From the NCBI RefSeq assembly GCF_014349155.1, contig NZ_JACSIT010000063.1, positions 1 to 40,246 of the forward strand: 40,246 nt of DNA, written 5' to 3'. The position numbers and the translations under genes were made by a program. This document shows positions 1-6,543 of this stretch, piece by piece (within the stretch, counting starts at the first letter, position 1; every line of letters starts with the position of its first letter). The notes below the pieces were generated by a model. That model did no database searches and had not been told where the DNA came from. It worked only from the letters and a program-made list of their open reading frames with translations. The stretch comes from Neolewinella lacunae. GTDB lineage: Bacteria > Bacteroidota > Bacteroidia > Chitinophagales > Saprospiraceae.

Positions 1-21
1 TAATTGAACTATCCCGGCAGC

Positions 22-49
22 TTATTCAATTATTCAATTATTCATTATT
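22..49. repeat. AT-rich 8-bp tandem repeat
   Basis: About three and a half units of AATTATTC (GAATAATT on the minus strand). The unit has the same length and the same GAAT..T frame as the GAATGCGT array 30 bases further on. It lies downstream of the PAP2 gene, which reads leftwards. Confidence 0.7.
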
Positions 50-54
50 GTCCT

Positions 55-185
55 GTGCGGCAGCGTGCCCCGTGCGGCAGCTCATTCACGCATTCGCTCA
101 TTCACGCATTCGCTCATTCACGCATTCACGCATTCACGCATTCACGCATTCACGCATTCACGCATTCGCTCATTCAATCATTCGC
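55..185 (-). repeat. 3'-end repeat element: 8-bp array plus GCAGCGTG segment
   Basis: Positions 82-185 are thirteen uninterrupted 8-base units, mostly GCATTCAC or TCATTCGC (GAATGCGT / GAATGAGC on the minus strand). Positions 55-80 hold a GC-rich segment that contains GGCAGCGTG and reappears in reverse complement at 23467-23486. In the sense of the PAP2 gene, the array starts inside the last codons and supplies the stop codon. Related elements follow the M23 gene (15611) and the DUF1080 gene (23399), both in sense orientation. Confidence 0.85.
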
Positions 186-718
186 CCATAAACCCAAGCC
201 ACTCCCCAAGCCACCAGGCTTCCCAGAACAGCCCCGCAAAGAATATCCCCGGGATAGTGCTTACCAACGTACACTTGGGCGAGGGAAATACTGACCGCCC
301 AGAGAAACAGGCCCGCCCGCCAGCCCCAGTGGGCCTTACGCAACCAGGTAAGGGACAGCAAGGTGGCGAGTGCAAAGTGATTGGTGGCGTGGTTTGAGGG
401 GAAACCAAAGCGCCCGCCGCAGGGAATGAGGATGCGGGCGTGATCGGCCACCGCCGGCTCGGCGCAGGGCCGCAGACGCCCCACCCACGGCTTCAGCACG
501 CTGGCCGCCAGTTGGTCTGCCACCGCCAGCGCCACCGCAACGGCCAGCAACAGGTAAAGCGTCGACCGCCAGCCGTACTGCCGGAGGAGCAAGTAAACCA
601 TGACGAGGTACAGCGGTATCCAGGTCGTCTTTTCCCGGTAGGTGGGCAGGATGGCGTCCAGCCAGGGATGGGCCAGGCCCTGGTTGATGGCATCAAAAAG
701 CGCGTAGTCGAGGTTCAA
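170..718 (-). CDS. PAP2-family membrane phosphatase
   Basis: This is a membrane lipid phosphatase of the PAP2 superfamily, acting on lipid phosphates or pyrophosphates such as undecaprenyl diphosphate or phosphatidylglycerophosphate; the substrate cannot be read from sequence. With the TTG start at 718 the protein has 182 residues. The motifs are K76...R83-P84 (KX6RP), PSNH at 107-110 (PSGH in most members) and H154YPGD158. Hydrophobic segments lie at about 34-45, 54-75, 115-127 and 136-151. The longer reading frame to 847 has a charged, unrelated N-terminus and runs through a TACCTTTG -7 box at 741-748. A transcript from that box favours the TTG start. The last five codons and the stop lie inside an 8-bp tandem repeat, so the C-terminus may vary between strains. 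Confidence 0.85.
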   Translation of the reverse strand: MNLDYALFDAINQGLAHPWLDAILPTYREKTTWIPLYLVMVYLLLRQYGWRSTLYLLLAVAVALAVADQLAASVLKPWVGRLRPCAEPAVADHARILIPCGGRFGFPSNHATNHFALATLLSLTWLRKAHWGWRAGLFLWAVSISLAQVYVGKHYPGDILCGAVLGSLVAWGVAWVYGRMIE

Positions 719-740
719 TGGGCCAGAGTTTTGCGTAGCA

Positions 741-748
741 CAAAGGTA
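741..748 (-). promoter_or_regulatory. -7 promoter box for PAP2 gene
   Basis: The minus strand reads TACCTTTG, matching the Bacteroidota -7 consensus TAnnTTTG. It lies 22 bases before the TTG start at 718. No clear -33 TTTG is visible. Confidence 0.55.
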
Positions 749-857
749 GAACGCTGCGCAGTAAGACCTCCTACCCTGTTTCAGGTGCCCGCTCTTCCGT
801 CGGGTGGAGCCCTCAGAAAAGAAGAACACGCATTCCCCCGGGCCCACTAAGCTGCTT

Positions 858-865
858 TACCTTTG
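858..865 (+). promoter_or_regulatory. -7 promoter box for glmM
   Basis: TACCTTTG matches TAnnTTTG. It lies about 65 bases before the TTG start at 930 and inside the spurious upstream extension of the reading frame. It is divergent from the PAP2 promoter at 741-748. Confidence 0.55.
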
Positions 866-929
866 GGCCGCACTTTGTCCCCAAGCCGGGCCGACTGCCA
901 TTTCTTCAACCACTCCAATTGCTCGACCC

Positions 930-2294
930 TTGCCTCTTAAAAAATCCATTTCCGGTTTCCGTGGTACCATTGGCGGTAAAGCCGGTGACAACCTGACGCC
1001 CGAAGACATCGTCTCCAACGTAGCCGGCTACGGCACCTGGCTCCTGCAAAGCGGTGCCCGGCCGCTGGTCGTCATCGGCCGCGATGGTCGCCCCAGCGGT
1101 CCGGTGGTCAAGGCCCTGACGGTTGCCACCCTCCAGAGCCTGGGCATTGACGTGATTGACTGCGACTACGCGACTACGCCCACCGTGGAGATGGCCGTAG
1201 TCCAGCACCGCGCCGGCGGCGGCATCATCCTTTCCGCCAGCCACAACCCCCGGGAGTACAACGCCCTGAAGCTGCTCAACGAGCAGGGGGAATTCATCTC
1301 CGCCGCCGCCGGGGCCGACCTGCTCGCCATCGTAGCTGCGGGCGACATCACCTACTGCCCGGTGGATGAACTGGGCACGGTAACGCCCGACCCCACAGCC
1401 TTAGACCACCACATCGCCGCCGTCCTGGCGCACCCACTGGTGGACGTCGAGGCCATCCGCGCCGCCGAAATCCGCGTGGTCCTCGATGCGGTCAATAGCG
1501 TCGGGGCCATCTCCATCCCGCCCCTCTGCGCAGCTCTGGGCGTAACCTGCGAAGTGATGTACGGAGAGCTGAACGGGCAGTTTGGCCACGGCGCCGAACC
1601 CTTACCTGAAAACCTCACCGACCTCATAGCACGCATGCGCAACAGCGATGCCGATCTGGGCATTGCCGTAGACCCCGACGTTGACCGCCTGGCCCTCGTT
1701 GGCCCCGGTGGCCGCTGGATTGGCGAGGAGTACACCCTGGCCGTGGTCGCCGATTACGTCTTGCGCCACACCCCCGGCCCCGTAGTCAGCAACCTCAGCA
1801 GCAGCCGTACCGTGGCTGACCTGGCCGCCAGCTACGGGCAGCCCTACCATGCCGCCGCAGTGGGCGAGGTGAACGTAGTGGAAATGATGAAATCCGTCGG
1901 TGCCGTTATCGGCGGCGAGGGCAACGGCGGCATCATTGATCCCAACCTGCACTACGGCCGCGACTCCCTGATCGGCCTCGCCCTGGTCTTGAGCCATCTG
2001 GCTACCTCCGGTCAGGACATCAACCACCTGCGCGACACCTACGCCCACTACGAAATGATCAAAGACAAACTGGACGTAGACGCCAACTACGATCTAAACG
2101 CCGCCTTCCGACGCGTCCGGACCGCCTTCCCCGGAATCCCCACCAACGACGTGGATGGACTGAAACTCGACTTCCCCGACGGCTGGGTACACCTGCGGGC
2201 CTCCAATACCGAGCCCATCGTGCGGATCTACGCCGAGGCCCCCTCCGTAGCCCGCGCCCGGGAACTGGTGGCCTCAGTGAAGCAGGAGCTTTAA
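930..2294 (+). CDS. glmM: Phosphoglucosamine mutase
   Basis: GlmM interconverts glucosamine-6-phosphate and glucosamine-1-phosphate for UDP-GlcNAc, and so for peptidoglycan and LPS synthesis in the cytoplasm. The 454-residue protein shows all four alpha-D-phosphohexomutase landmarks: the phosphoserine loop SASHNP with Ser104, the metal loop DPDVDR at 248-253, the sugar loop GEGNGG around 329-334, and the phosphate loop RASNTEP at 423-429. The N-terminus SISGFRGTIGGK is the conserved start of the family. I therefore take the in-frame TTG at 930 as the start. The ATG at 804 would add 42 unrelated residues and lies upstream of the -7 box at 858. The stop is four bases from the end of the convergent HDIG gene, with no hairpin between them. 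Confidence 0.95.
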   Translation: MPLKKSISGFRGTIGGKAGDNLTPEDIVSNVAGYGTWLLQSGARPLVVIGRDGRPSGPVVKALTVATLQSLGIDVIDCDYATTPTVEMAVVQHRAGGGIILSASHNPREYNALKLLNEQGEFISAAAGADLLAIVAAGDITYCPVDELGTVTPDPTALDHHIAAVLAHPLVDVEAIRAAEIRVVLDAVNSVGAISIPPLCAALGVTCEVMYGELNGQFGHGAEPLPENLTDLIARMRNSDADLGIAVDPDVDRLALVGPGGRWIGEEYTLAVVADYVLRHTPGPVVSNLSSSRTVADLAASYGQPYHAAAVGEVNVVEMMKSVGAVIGGEGNGGIIDPNLHYGRDSLIGLALVLSHLATSGQDINHLRDTYAHYEMIKDKLDVDANYDLNAAFRRVRTAFPGIPTNDVDGLKLDFPDGWVHLRASNTEPIVRIYAEAPSVARARELVASVKQEL

Positions 2295-2298
2295 GCGC

Positions 2299-4407
2299 TT
2301 ACTCTTCCTCCAGCAGGGGCGGTGGAGCGGGCGTGGCCTTCGTCGCTTCCTCCCGTGCCGGGTAGGCAATCCGCATCTGGTAGACGCTTTTGATGATGCC
2401 CTTGAAGATGTCTCGGCAGGTTTCCAGTTCGTAAAAGTTGAGGCGGCTTTCTTCCAGCTGGCCGGAGGTAAGTTTGCCGCGGATGATGCTGTCCACAAAG
2501 GCAAATAATTCCTCCTCGGTTGGGTTTTTGAGGCTTTTGCAACCCGCTTCAATGCTGTCGGCAATCATCAGCAAGGTCTGCTCTTTGGTGCTGGGGCGCG
2601 GACCGGGATAGCGGAATTCCTTATCGCTTACTTCGTCTTCGGAACGGTCCTTGAGGTAGGCACGGAAAAAATACTCGACCCGGGTGGTCCCATGGTGGGT
2701 GCGGATGAAGTCGATGAGCACCTCGGGCAAGCCCGCCTGCCGGGCCAGTTTGATGCCCGTACTGACGTGGCCAATGATGATGGCAGCGCTTTCCTTGGGA
2801 CCCAGTTTTTGGTGGGGGCTCGGTCCGTTCTGGTTTTCGATGAAATACTCGGGGTTCTCGATCTTGCCAATGTCGTGGTACAAGGCAGCCGTTTTGACGA
2901 GCAGGGCATCGGCTCCGATCGCCCGGGCAGCCTGCTCCACCATGTTGGCCACGTTGAGTGAATGTTGCAAGGTCCCCGGTGCGTGCCGGGCCAGCCGTTC
3001 CAGCAGGGGGCGGTTCATGTCACTAAGTTCCACCAAAGTAATCGGGGAAATGAGTCCGAAGATGCGTTCCAGCAGCGGAATCAGAGGATAGGCCAGCAAC
3101 ACCAAAAAAGCATTGCCCGCAATCCAGAGCAAGGTATTAAAGTCCAGCGTTCGCCACGTCCCCCCACGCATAAGCTCCAGGCCCAGGTAGCCCACGCAAT
3201 AGAACGCGTAAAGCAGCAGCAGGCTCCGGAAAAAGCGTCCCATGTCCCGGGTGTCAATGTCCATCACAATCACCACTACCCCGGCCATGATGCTCAGGAA
3301 GGTGAACGAATAACCCTGGGGCGTCAGGAAGCTGGCCACCAACACCACCGAAACGTGGATGAAAAAAGCCAGCCGCTCCCCGTAAAAAATCCGGATCACA
3401 ATCGGCACAATGCAGAAGGGCACCAGGTAGGCATTTATCTCCGGCGAGAGGTCGATGGCCCACATCATCAGGGCATAAAGGACGGGCCAGAGGAGGATAA
3501 AGACCAGGTTTTTCCAGCGGAGGTAGACCTGCGGGAAGAAGGTCCGGACGTAGTAAAAAAGCAGGATCACCACCAGCGCAATCTGCAGCGCAAAACCCCA
3601 GAAAACGGACCAAAAGGTCGCCTGTCCGCCCAGGTCTTCGTTGTACATTTTCCGGTAGCTTACCAGCTTCTGGAAAGCGTCGTCCGTCACCGGTTGGCCC
3701 TGGCGGATAATCGTTTCGCCGGCCTTCACCAGACCGTTGTAGGGGCTCACCTGGTCGAGCGCCTGCTCGCGCAGCCGTACCGTCAGCGAATCGCTGTAGA
3801 AGATGTTGTGGCGGAATTTATCCTGCAAAAGCTCCAGCAAAAACTCCGGCGACTTCAGGTCGGTATAAAACAGGCTGTCCGACAGCCAGACGACGGCGTC
3901 GCCAGGGGTGAAGATATTGGACACGGAGACCTTGTGCTGTTCATTGCCGTTGACGACGGTAATGACGTGGTCAATGCCCTGGTCCCGGTAATCCTCGGAC
4001 CGCACATTGATGATGCCGCGTTGGTAAATTTTATCGATCACCTCCAGGCCGTAGCGGCGGTGGCGTTCGGGTTGGGCCAGGATGTCCTGGTTTTGGTTGC
4101 GCGCCTTGGCGCTGTCGAGTTTGGTTTTGAATTCCGCCAAAAAGTCGGCGCGGGCCTCCCGGACGATTTCCTGGTCGAAGCGGTAAACCGGGGTAGCGCG
4201 CTCGCGTACGGCGGCCAGATCGGCCCGCAGTTGCTCCTCGGGCTTGAGGATGGGAATATCGTAGGGAGCCTCCAGGTCGGCGTAATGCCAGTCTTGCCCC
4301 CGCTCAAAAGTGAACGGAAATTTCTGGTTGTTCGGGTACAGAAAACTGATGAACAAGACCACCGCGCTGCCGAGGGTCCAACGCAACAAGCGACGGGTAG
4401 TAAGCAA
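2299..4407 (-). CDS. 7TM-HD (HDIG) phosphohydrolase, PgpH-like
   Basis: This is a 702-residue membrane protein of the 7TMR-HD family; characterised members (PgpH) hydrolyse cyclic di-AMP. One N-terminal membrane segment (about 10-28) is followed by an extracytoplasmic 7TMR-HDED region to about 265. About seven hydrophobic segments follow (270-465), then a cytoplasmic HD domain (465-620). The HD domain shows QHSLNVANM near residue 479, LYHDIGKI near 510 and RTHHGTTR further on, as expected for metal-dependent phosphohydrolases. The C-terminus is acidic and proline-rich. The start is clear because the hydrophobic leader begins directly at the ATG. A long frame on the opposite strand (2962-4422) is a shadow. 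Cyclic di-AMP as substrate is inferred from the family. Confidence 0.9.
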   Translation of the reverse strand: MLTTRRLLRWTLGSAVVLFISFLYPNNQKFPFTFERGQDWHYADLEAPYDIPILKPEEQLRADLAAVRERATPVYRFDQEIVREARADFLAEFKTKLDSAKARNQNQDILAQPERHRRYGLEVIDKIYQRGIINVRSEDYRDQGIDHVITVVNGNEQHKVSVSNIFTPGDAVVWLSDSLFYTDLKSPEFLLELLQDKFRHNIFYSDSLTVRLREQALDQVSPYNGLVKAGETIIRQGQPVTDDAFQKLVSYRKMYNEDLGGQATFWSVFWGFALQIALVVILLFYYVRTFFPQVYLRWKNLVFILLWPVLYALMMWAIDLSPEINAYLVPFCIVPIVIRIFYGERLAFFIHVSVVLVASFLTPQGYSFTFLSIMAGVVVIVMDIDTRDMGRFFRSLLLLYAFYCVGYLGLELMRGGTWRTLDFNTLLWIAGNAFLVLLAYPLIPLLERIFGLISPITLVELSDMNRPLLERLARHAPGTLQHSLNVANMVEQAARAIGADALLVKTAALYHDIGKIENPEYFIENQNGPSPHQKLGPKESAAIIIGHVSTGIKLARQAGLPEVLIDFIRTHHGTTRVEYFFRAYLKDRSEDEVSDKEFRYPGPRPSTKEQTLLMIADSIEAGCKSLKNPTEEELFAFVDSIIRGKLTSGQLEESRLNFYELETCRDIFKGIIKSVYQMRIAYPAREEATKATPAPPPLLEEE

Positions 4408-4449
4408 GGGAGATTTAGCTGAAATAGAGCAATGGATTTAGCGCAAAGG

Positions 4450-4457
4450 CAAAGATA
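4450..4457 (-). promoter_or_regulatory. -7 promoter box for HDIG gene
   Basis: The minus strand reads TATCTTTG, a full match to TAnnTTTG, 42 bases before the ATG at 4407. A copy of the dispersed GCACCTGCG element lies 22 bases upstream of the box. Confidence 0.6.
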
Positions 4458-4479
4458 GTCAGCGCAGGGACAACCGAGG

Positions 4480-4495
4480 GCGCGGCCGCAGGTGC
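4480..4495 (-). repeat. Dispersed GCACCTGCG element, copy 1
   Basis: The minus strand reads GCACCTGCGGCCGCGC followed by CC. It is the core of a motif found ten times in the window. This copy lacks a TTTG directly before the core and is preceded by a G-rich run instead. Confidence 0.7.
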
Positions 4496-4550
4496 TCCCC
4501 CCCCCGGCCCCCCGAAGGGGGGAGTCGGGATGAGGAGCGGGGGGTAAGAC

Positions 4551-4589
4551 AAGAACGCCCCTCCGCGGCAAACCGGGAGGGGCGTTCTT
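4551..4589 (-). terminator. Rho-independent terminator of DUF1573 gene
   Basis: A perfect 14-bp stem (4551-4564 with 4576-4589) encloses an 11-base loop. Read on the minus strand it is followed by TTGTCTTAC, a modest T-tract. It lies 30 bases after the stop of the DUF1573 gene and upstream of the HDIG promoter. Confidence 0.8.
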
Positions 4590-4618
4590 TCCTGGCCAGA
4601 AGGCCAGCCGGGCGGCAA

Positions 4619-5128
4619 TTACTGCGTTACGGCGTTAGGATCGGGGTTAACCGTACCCGTCATGTGCAGGAAGGTCTGCGCGGGGTTGGTGTTGGCCGTT
4701 ACCGTTACCTTCTGGTCGCGGGCACCGGGCTTACCTTTAGAGTTGAACTGGACGGTGATCTCACCGGTAGCACCGGGTGCGATGGGTGCCGTTGGCTTAG
4801 AAGGAACCGTGCAGCCGCAAGAACCTTTAGCGTCAGAGATGATCAGGGGCTCAGAACCCGTGTTGGTGAACTTGTAGGTGTGGCTGACCACTTCACCGTC
4901 GGTTACGGTGCCGAAGTCCCAGGTACCGTTGTTTTCGAAGGCCATCGTGGTGATGGGGCCAGCGGGAACGGCAACACTTGGCTCACCGGGAACTTCGCCA
5001 GTGGCGGGCGTGGTGGTCTGGATGGTCTGTGCAGCCGCGTTGCGCACTTCGTCGTTGCCAGAGCTGCAAGAGGTGAAGGAGAAAGCCAGTGCAAAGACGG
5101 CTACGAAAGAAAGGATATGCTTGAACAT
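4619..5128 (-). CDS. DUF1573 lipoprotein
   Basis: This is a 169-residue secreted lipoprotein. A signal peptide ends in FTSC with Cys21 as the likely lipid attachment site. A low-complexity Thr/Pro/Ala linker follows (about 30-65), and then a DUF1573 domain, an immunoglobulin-like fold of the ASPM/SPD-2/Hydin type (about 70-165). The domain shows WDFGTV, YKFTNTGSEPL, SCGCTVP and VQFNSKGK, the usual order for this Bacteroidota family. Its molecular function is not established. The start at 5128 opens the signal peptide; the longer frame to 5209 would put 27 non-signal residues in front. The gene stands alone, with its own -7 box at 5200-5207 and a strong terminator at 4551-4589. Confidence 0.9.
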   Translation of the reverse strand: MFKHILSFVAVFALAFSFTSCSSGNDEVRNAAAQTIQTTTPATGEVPGEPSVAVPAGPITTMAFENNGTWDFGTVTDGEVVSHTYKFTNTGSEPLIISDAKGSCGCTVPSKPTAPIAPGATGEITVQFNSKGKPGARDQKVTVTANTNPAQTFLHMTGTVNPDPNAVTQ

Positions 5129-5199
5129 GTTGGATGGTAATTGATCCGTGTGAAATAATATTTGTCCCGGGAAACCGTATTTAGCTCCCTTCGACGGGA

Positions 5200-5207
5200 C
5201 AAAGATC
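5200..5207 (-). promoter_or_regulatory. -7 promoter box for DUF1573 gene
   Basis: The minus strand reads GATCTTTG, one base off TAnnTTTG. A possible -33 TTGG lies about 22 bases upstream. The implied leader is about 65 bases. Confidence 0.4.
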
Positions 5208-5332
5208 ATGCAGCAAACGTTGGCACCTCCCCAATGGGTGTTGAAATCTTGTTAACGGTTTGTCAACGGCATTTTGGCTGGGTGGCAGCCACAACGGGTT
5301 GAAGAAAAAAGGCCCCGGAGGCCAGGTTGTGT

Positions 5333-5339
5333 TATATTG
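5333..5339 (+). promoter_or_regulatory. -7 promoter box for DUF4249 gene
   Basis: TATATTG resembles TAnnTTTG. It lies 20 bases before the ATG at 5360 and excludes the earlier in-frame ATG at 5327 as start. Confidence 0.4.
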
Positions 5340-5359
5340 CCCGCCTAAGCTTCGGTATC

Positions 5360-6469
5360 ATGCCCCTCTTTCAGCGCCTGCTCTTTCTGCTACTGGTTGC
5401 AATAACCCTTCCCCACTGCGTAGACGCGGTGGTGCCCGTTTACCAATTTGAAACCGGTTTCCTGCTCATCGAGGGGCGGATCAGCGATGCCCCGGGCTAC
5501 AGTGAAGTCAGCGTGGCGCGCAACGAAATTCTGTTCGGTGACTATACGCTCTCGCCCGTCCCCGGCGCGGTCGTCAGCGCAGTTGCCGAGAACGGCGAAG
5601 AAGTGTTTTGGGAGGCCATCCCCGCCACCAACCGCTTCCGTGCCCCGGAAGGCTGGGTGGCCGAGTCTGGCCGCTCCTATTTCCTGCGGGTGACAACGCC
5701 GCAGGGGGAACTGGTAGAGTCCGAACCCGAGCCAGTACCCACCCCCGTCCCCCTGGAAAATGTGCGGGTACGCTTCGAGCAGGAGGCCTACTTCAGTATT
5801 TCCCGCGACCGCTTCATCCCGGCCTTTCTCCTGGAAGCAGACCTCCAGGACCCGGCCGGCGAGCGCAATTACTACCAACTCCGGCTGACGACCTACGAGA
5901 TGATTGCCGTTTGCGCAAGTTGTGAACGGTCGCGCTGGCGCAACGGGGAATGCATTGCAGGGCCCGACACCCGCTTCGTGCGACGCTGGGATTACCTCTG
6001 CGACGCCGCCTGCTGGATAAGTTCAAGTGGCCAGGAAATCAATGTCTTCACCGATGAGTTCAGCGACGGCCGCCGCGTGACGGGTCTGGAGGCCGGCAGA
6101 GACAACTACGATTCGAGTGGAGAGCTGCTTTTCGACGTGCAATTGTTCAGCACCTCGGCGGCCGCCTACAACTTTTATCTCACCCTCAAGGGCCTCGCCG
6201 AAGGTTCCGGCGGACTGAACGCGCCCCTGCCAGCAGCTTTAGTTGGCAATCTGGCCGACGTAAGTCCGCTGGGCACCAATGTGCTGGGCTTCGTCGGTGT
6301 AGTCAGCGTCAGCCAGGAACGGATCTTTATTGACCAGGACACTTTTGGCGGCATGCCGCTGCCCTTTGACAGCCAGATCATTCTTGAGCCAGTCAATCCT
6401 TCCCCCCCAACCGCACCCTGCGAAGGAGGTACCCGCACCCGCATTCGGCCAGAAGGCTGGGGCGAATGA
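5360..6469 (+). CDS. DUF4249 lipoprotein
   Basis: This is a 369-residue outer-membrane-associated lipoprotein of the DUF4249 family. The signal peptide ends at LPHC (Cys20). The mature N-terminus FLLIEGRISD...SEVSVAR is the typical start of the family, which carries a transthyretin/CarboxypepD-like sandwich followed by a larger all-beta part. Four cysteines (CASC at about 185-188, then two more within 40 residues) could form disulfides. DUF4249 proteins usually sit next to a TonB-dependent receptor and are thought to help it take up a substrate. Here the receptor gene follows directly, whereas the order receptor then DUF4249 is more common. The substrate is unknown. Confidence 0.85.
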   Translation: MPLFQRLLFLLLVAITLPHCVDAVVPVYQFETGFLLIEGRISDAPGYSEVSVARNEILFGDYTLSPVPGAVVSAVAENGEEVFWEAIPATNRFRAPEGWVAESGRSYFLRVTTPQGELVESEPEPVPTPVPLENVRVRFEQEAYFSISRDRFIPAFLLEADLQDPAGERNYYQLRLTTYEMIAVCASCERSRWRNGECIAGPDTRFVRRWDYLCDAACWISSSGQEINVFTDEFSDGRRVTGLEAGRDNYDSSGELLFDVQLFSTSAAAYNFYLTLKGLAEGSGGLNAPLPAALVGNLADVSPLGTNVLGFVGVVSVSQERIFIDQDTFGGMPLPFDSQIILEPVNPSPPTAPCEGGTRTRIRPEGWGE

Positions 6470-6503
6470 ACGCGCCTCCCCTACCCCAACCCTGCCTCTC
6501 TGT

Positions 6504-6511
6504 CACCTTTG
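6504..6511 (+). promoter_or_regulatory. Possible -7 box for TonB receptor
   Basis: CACCTTTG differs from TAnnTTTG only at the first base. It runs straight into a copy of the dispersed GCACCTGCG element and lies 32 bases before the ATG at 6544. Confidence 0.35.
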
Positions 6512-6526
6512 CACCTGCGCCAGCGC
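6511..6526 (+). repeat. Dispersed GCACCTGCG element, copy 2
   Basis: GCACCTGCGCCAGCGC is followed by CCAG. It is joined to a CACCTTTG box on its 5' side. The promoter-like part and core together lie between the DUF4249 stop and the receptor start. Confidence 0.7.
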
Positions 6527-6543
6527 CCAGCTACTATTCCCCA

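Noticed and set aside
82-185. Regular repeat array as a possible CRISPR
   Set aside because: The units are 8 bases with no spacers and no cas genes nearby; it is a simple tandem repeat.
440-850. 136-residue frame opposite the PAP2 gene
   Set aside because: It covers the conserved PAP2 motifs in antisense and has no family features.
2962-4422. 486-residue frame on the plus strand
   Set aside because: It is antisense to the clear HDIG gene, is His/Gln-rich and has no recognisable domain: a GC-rich shadow.
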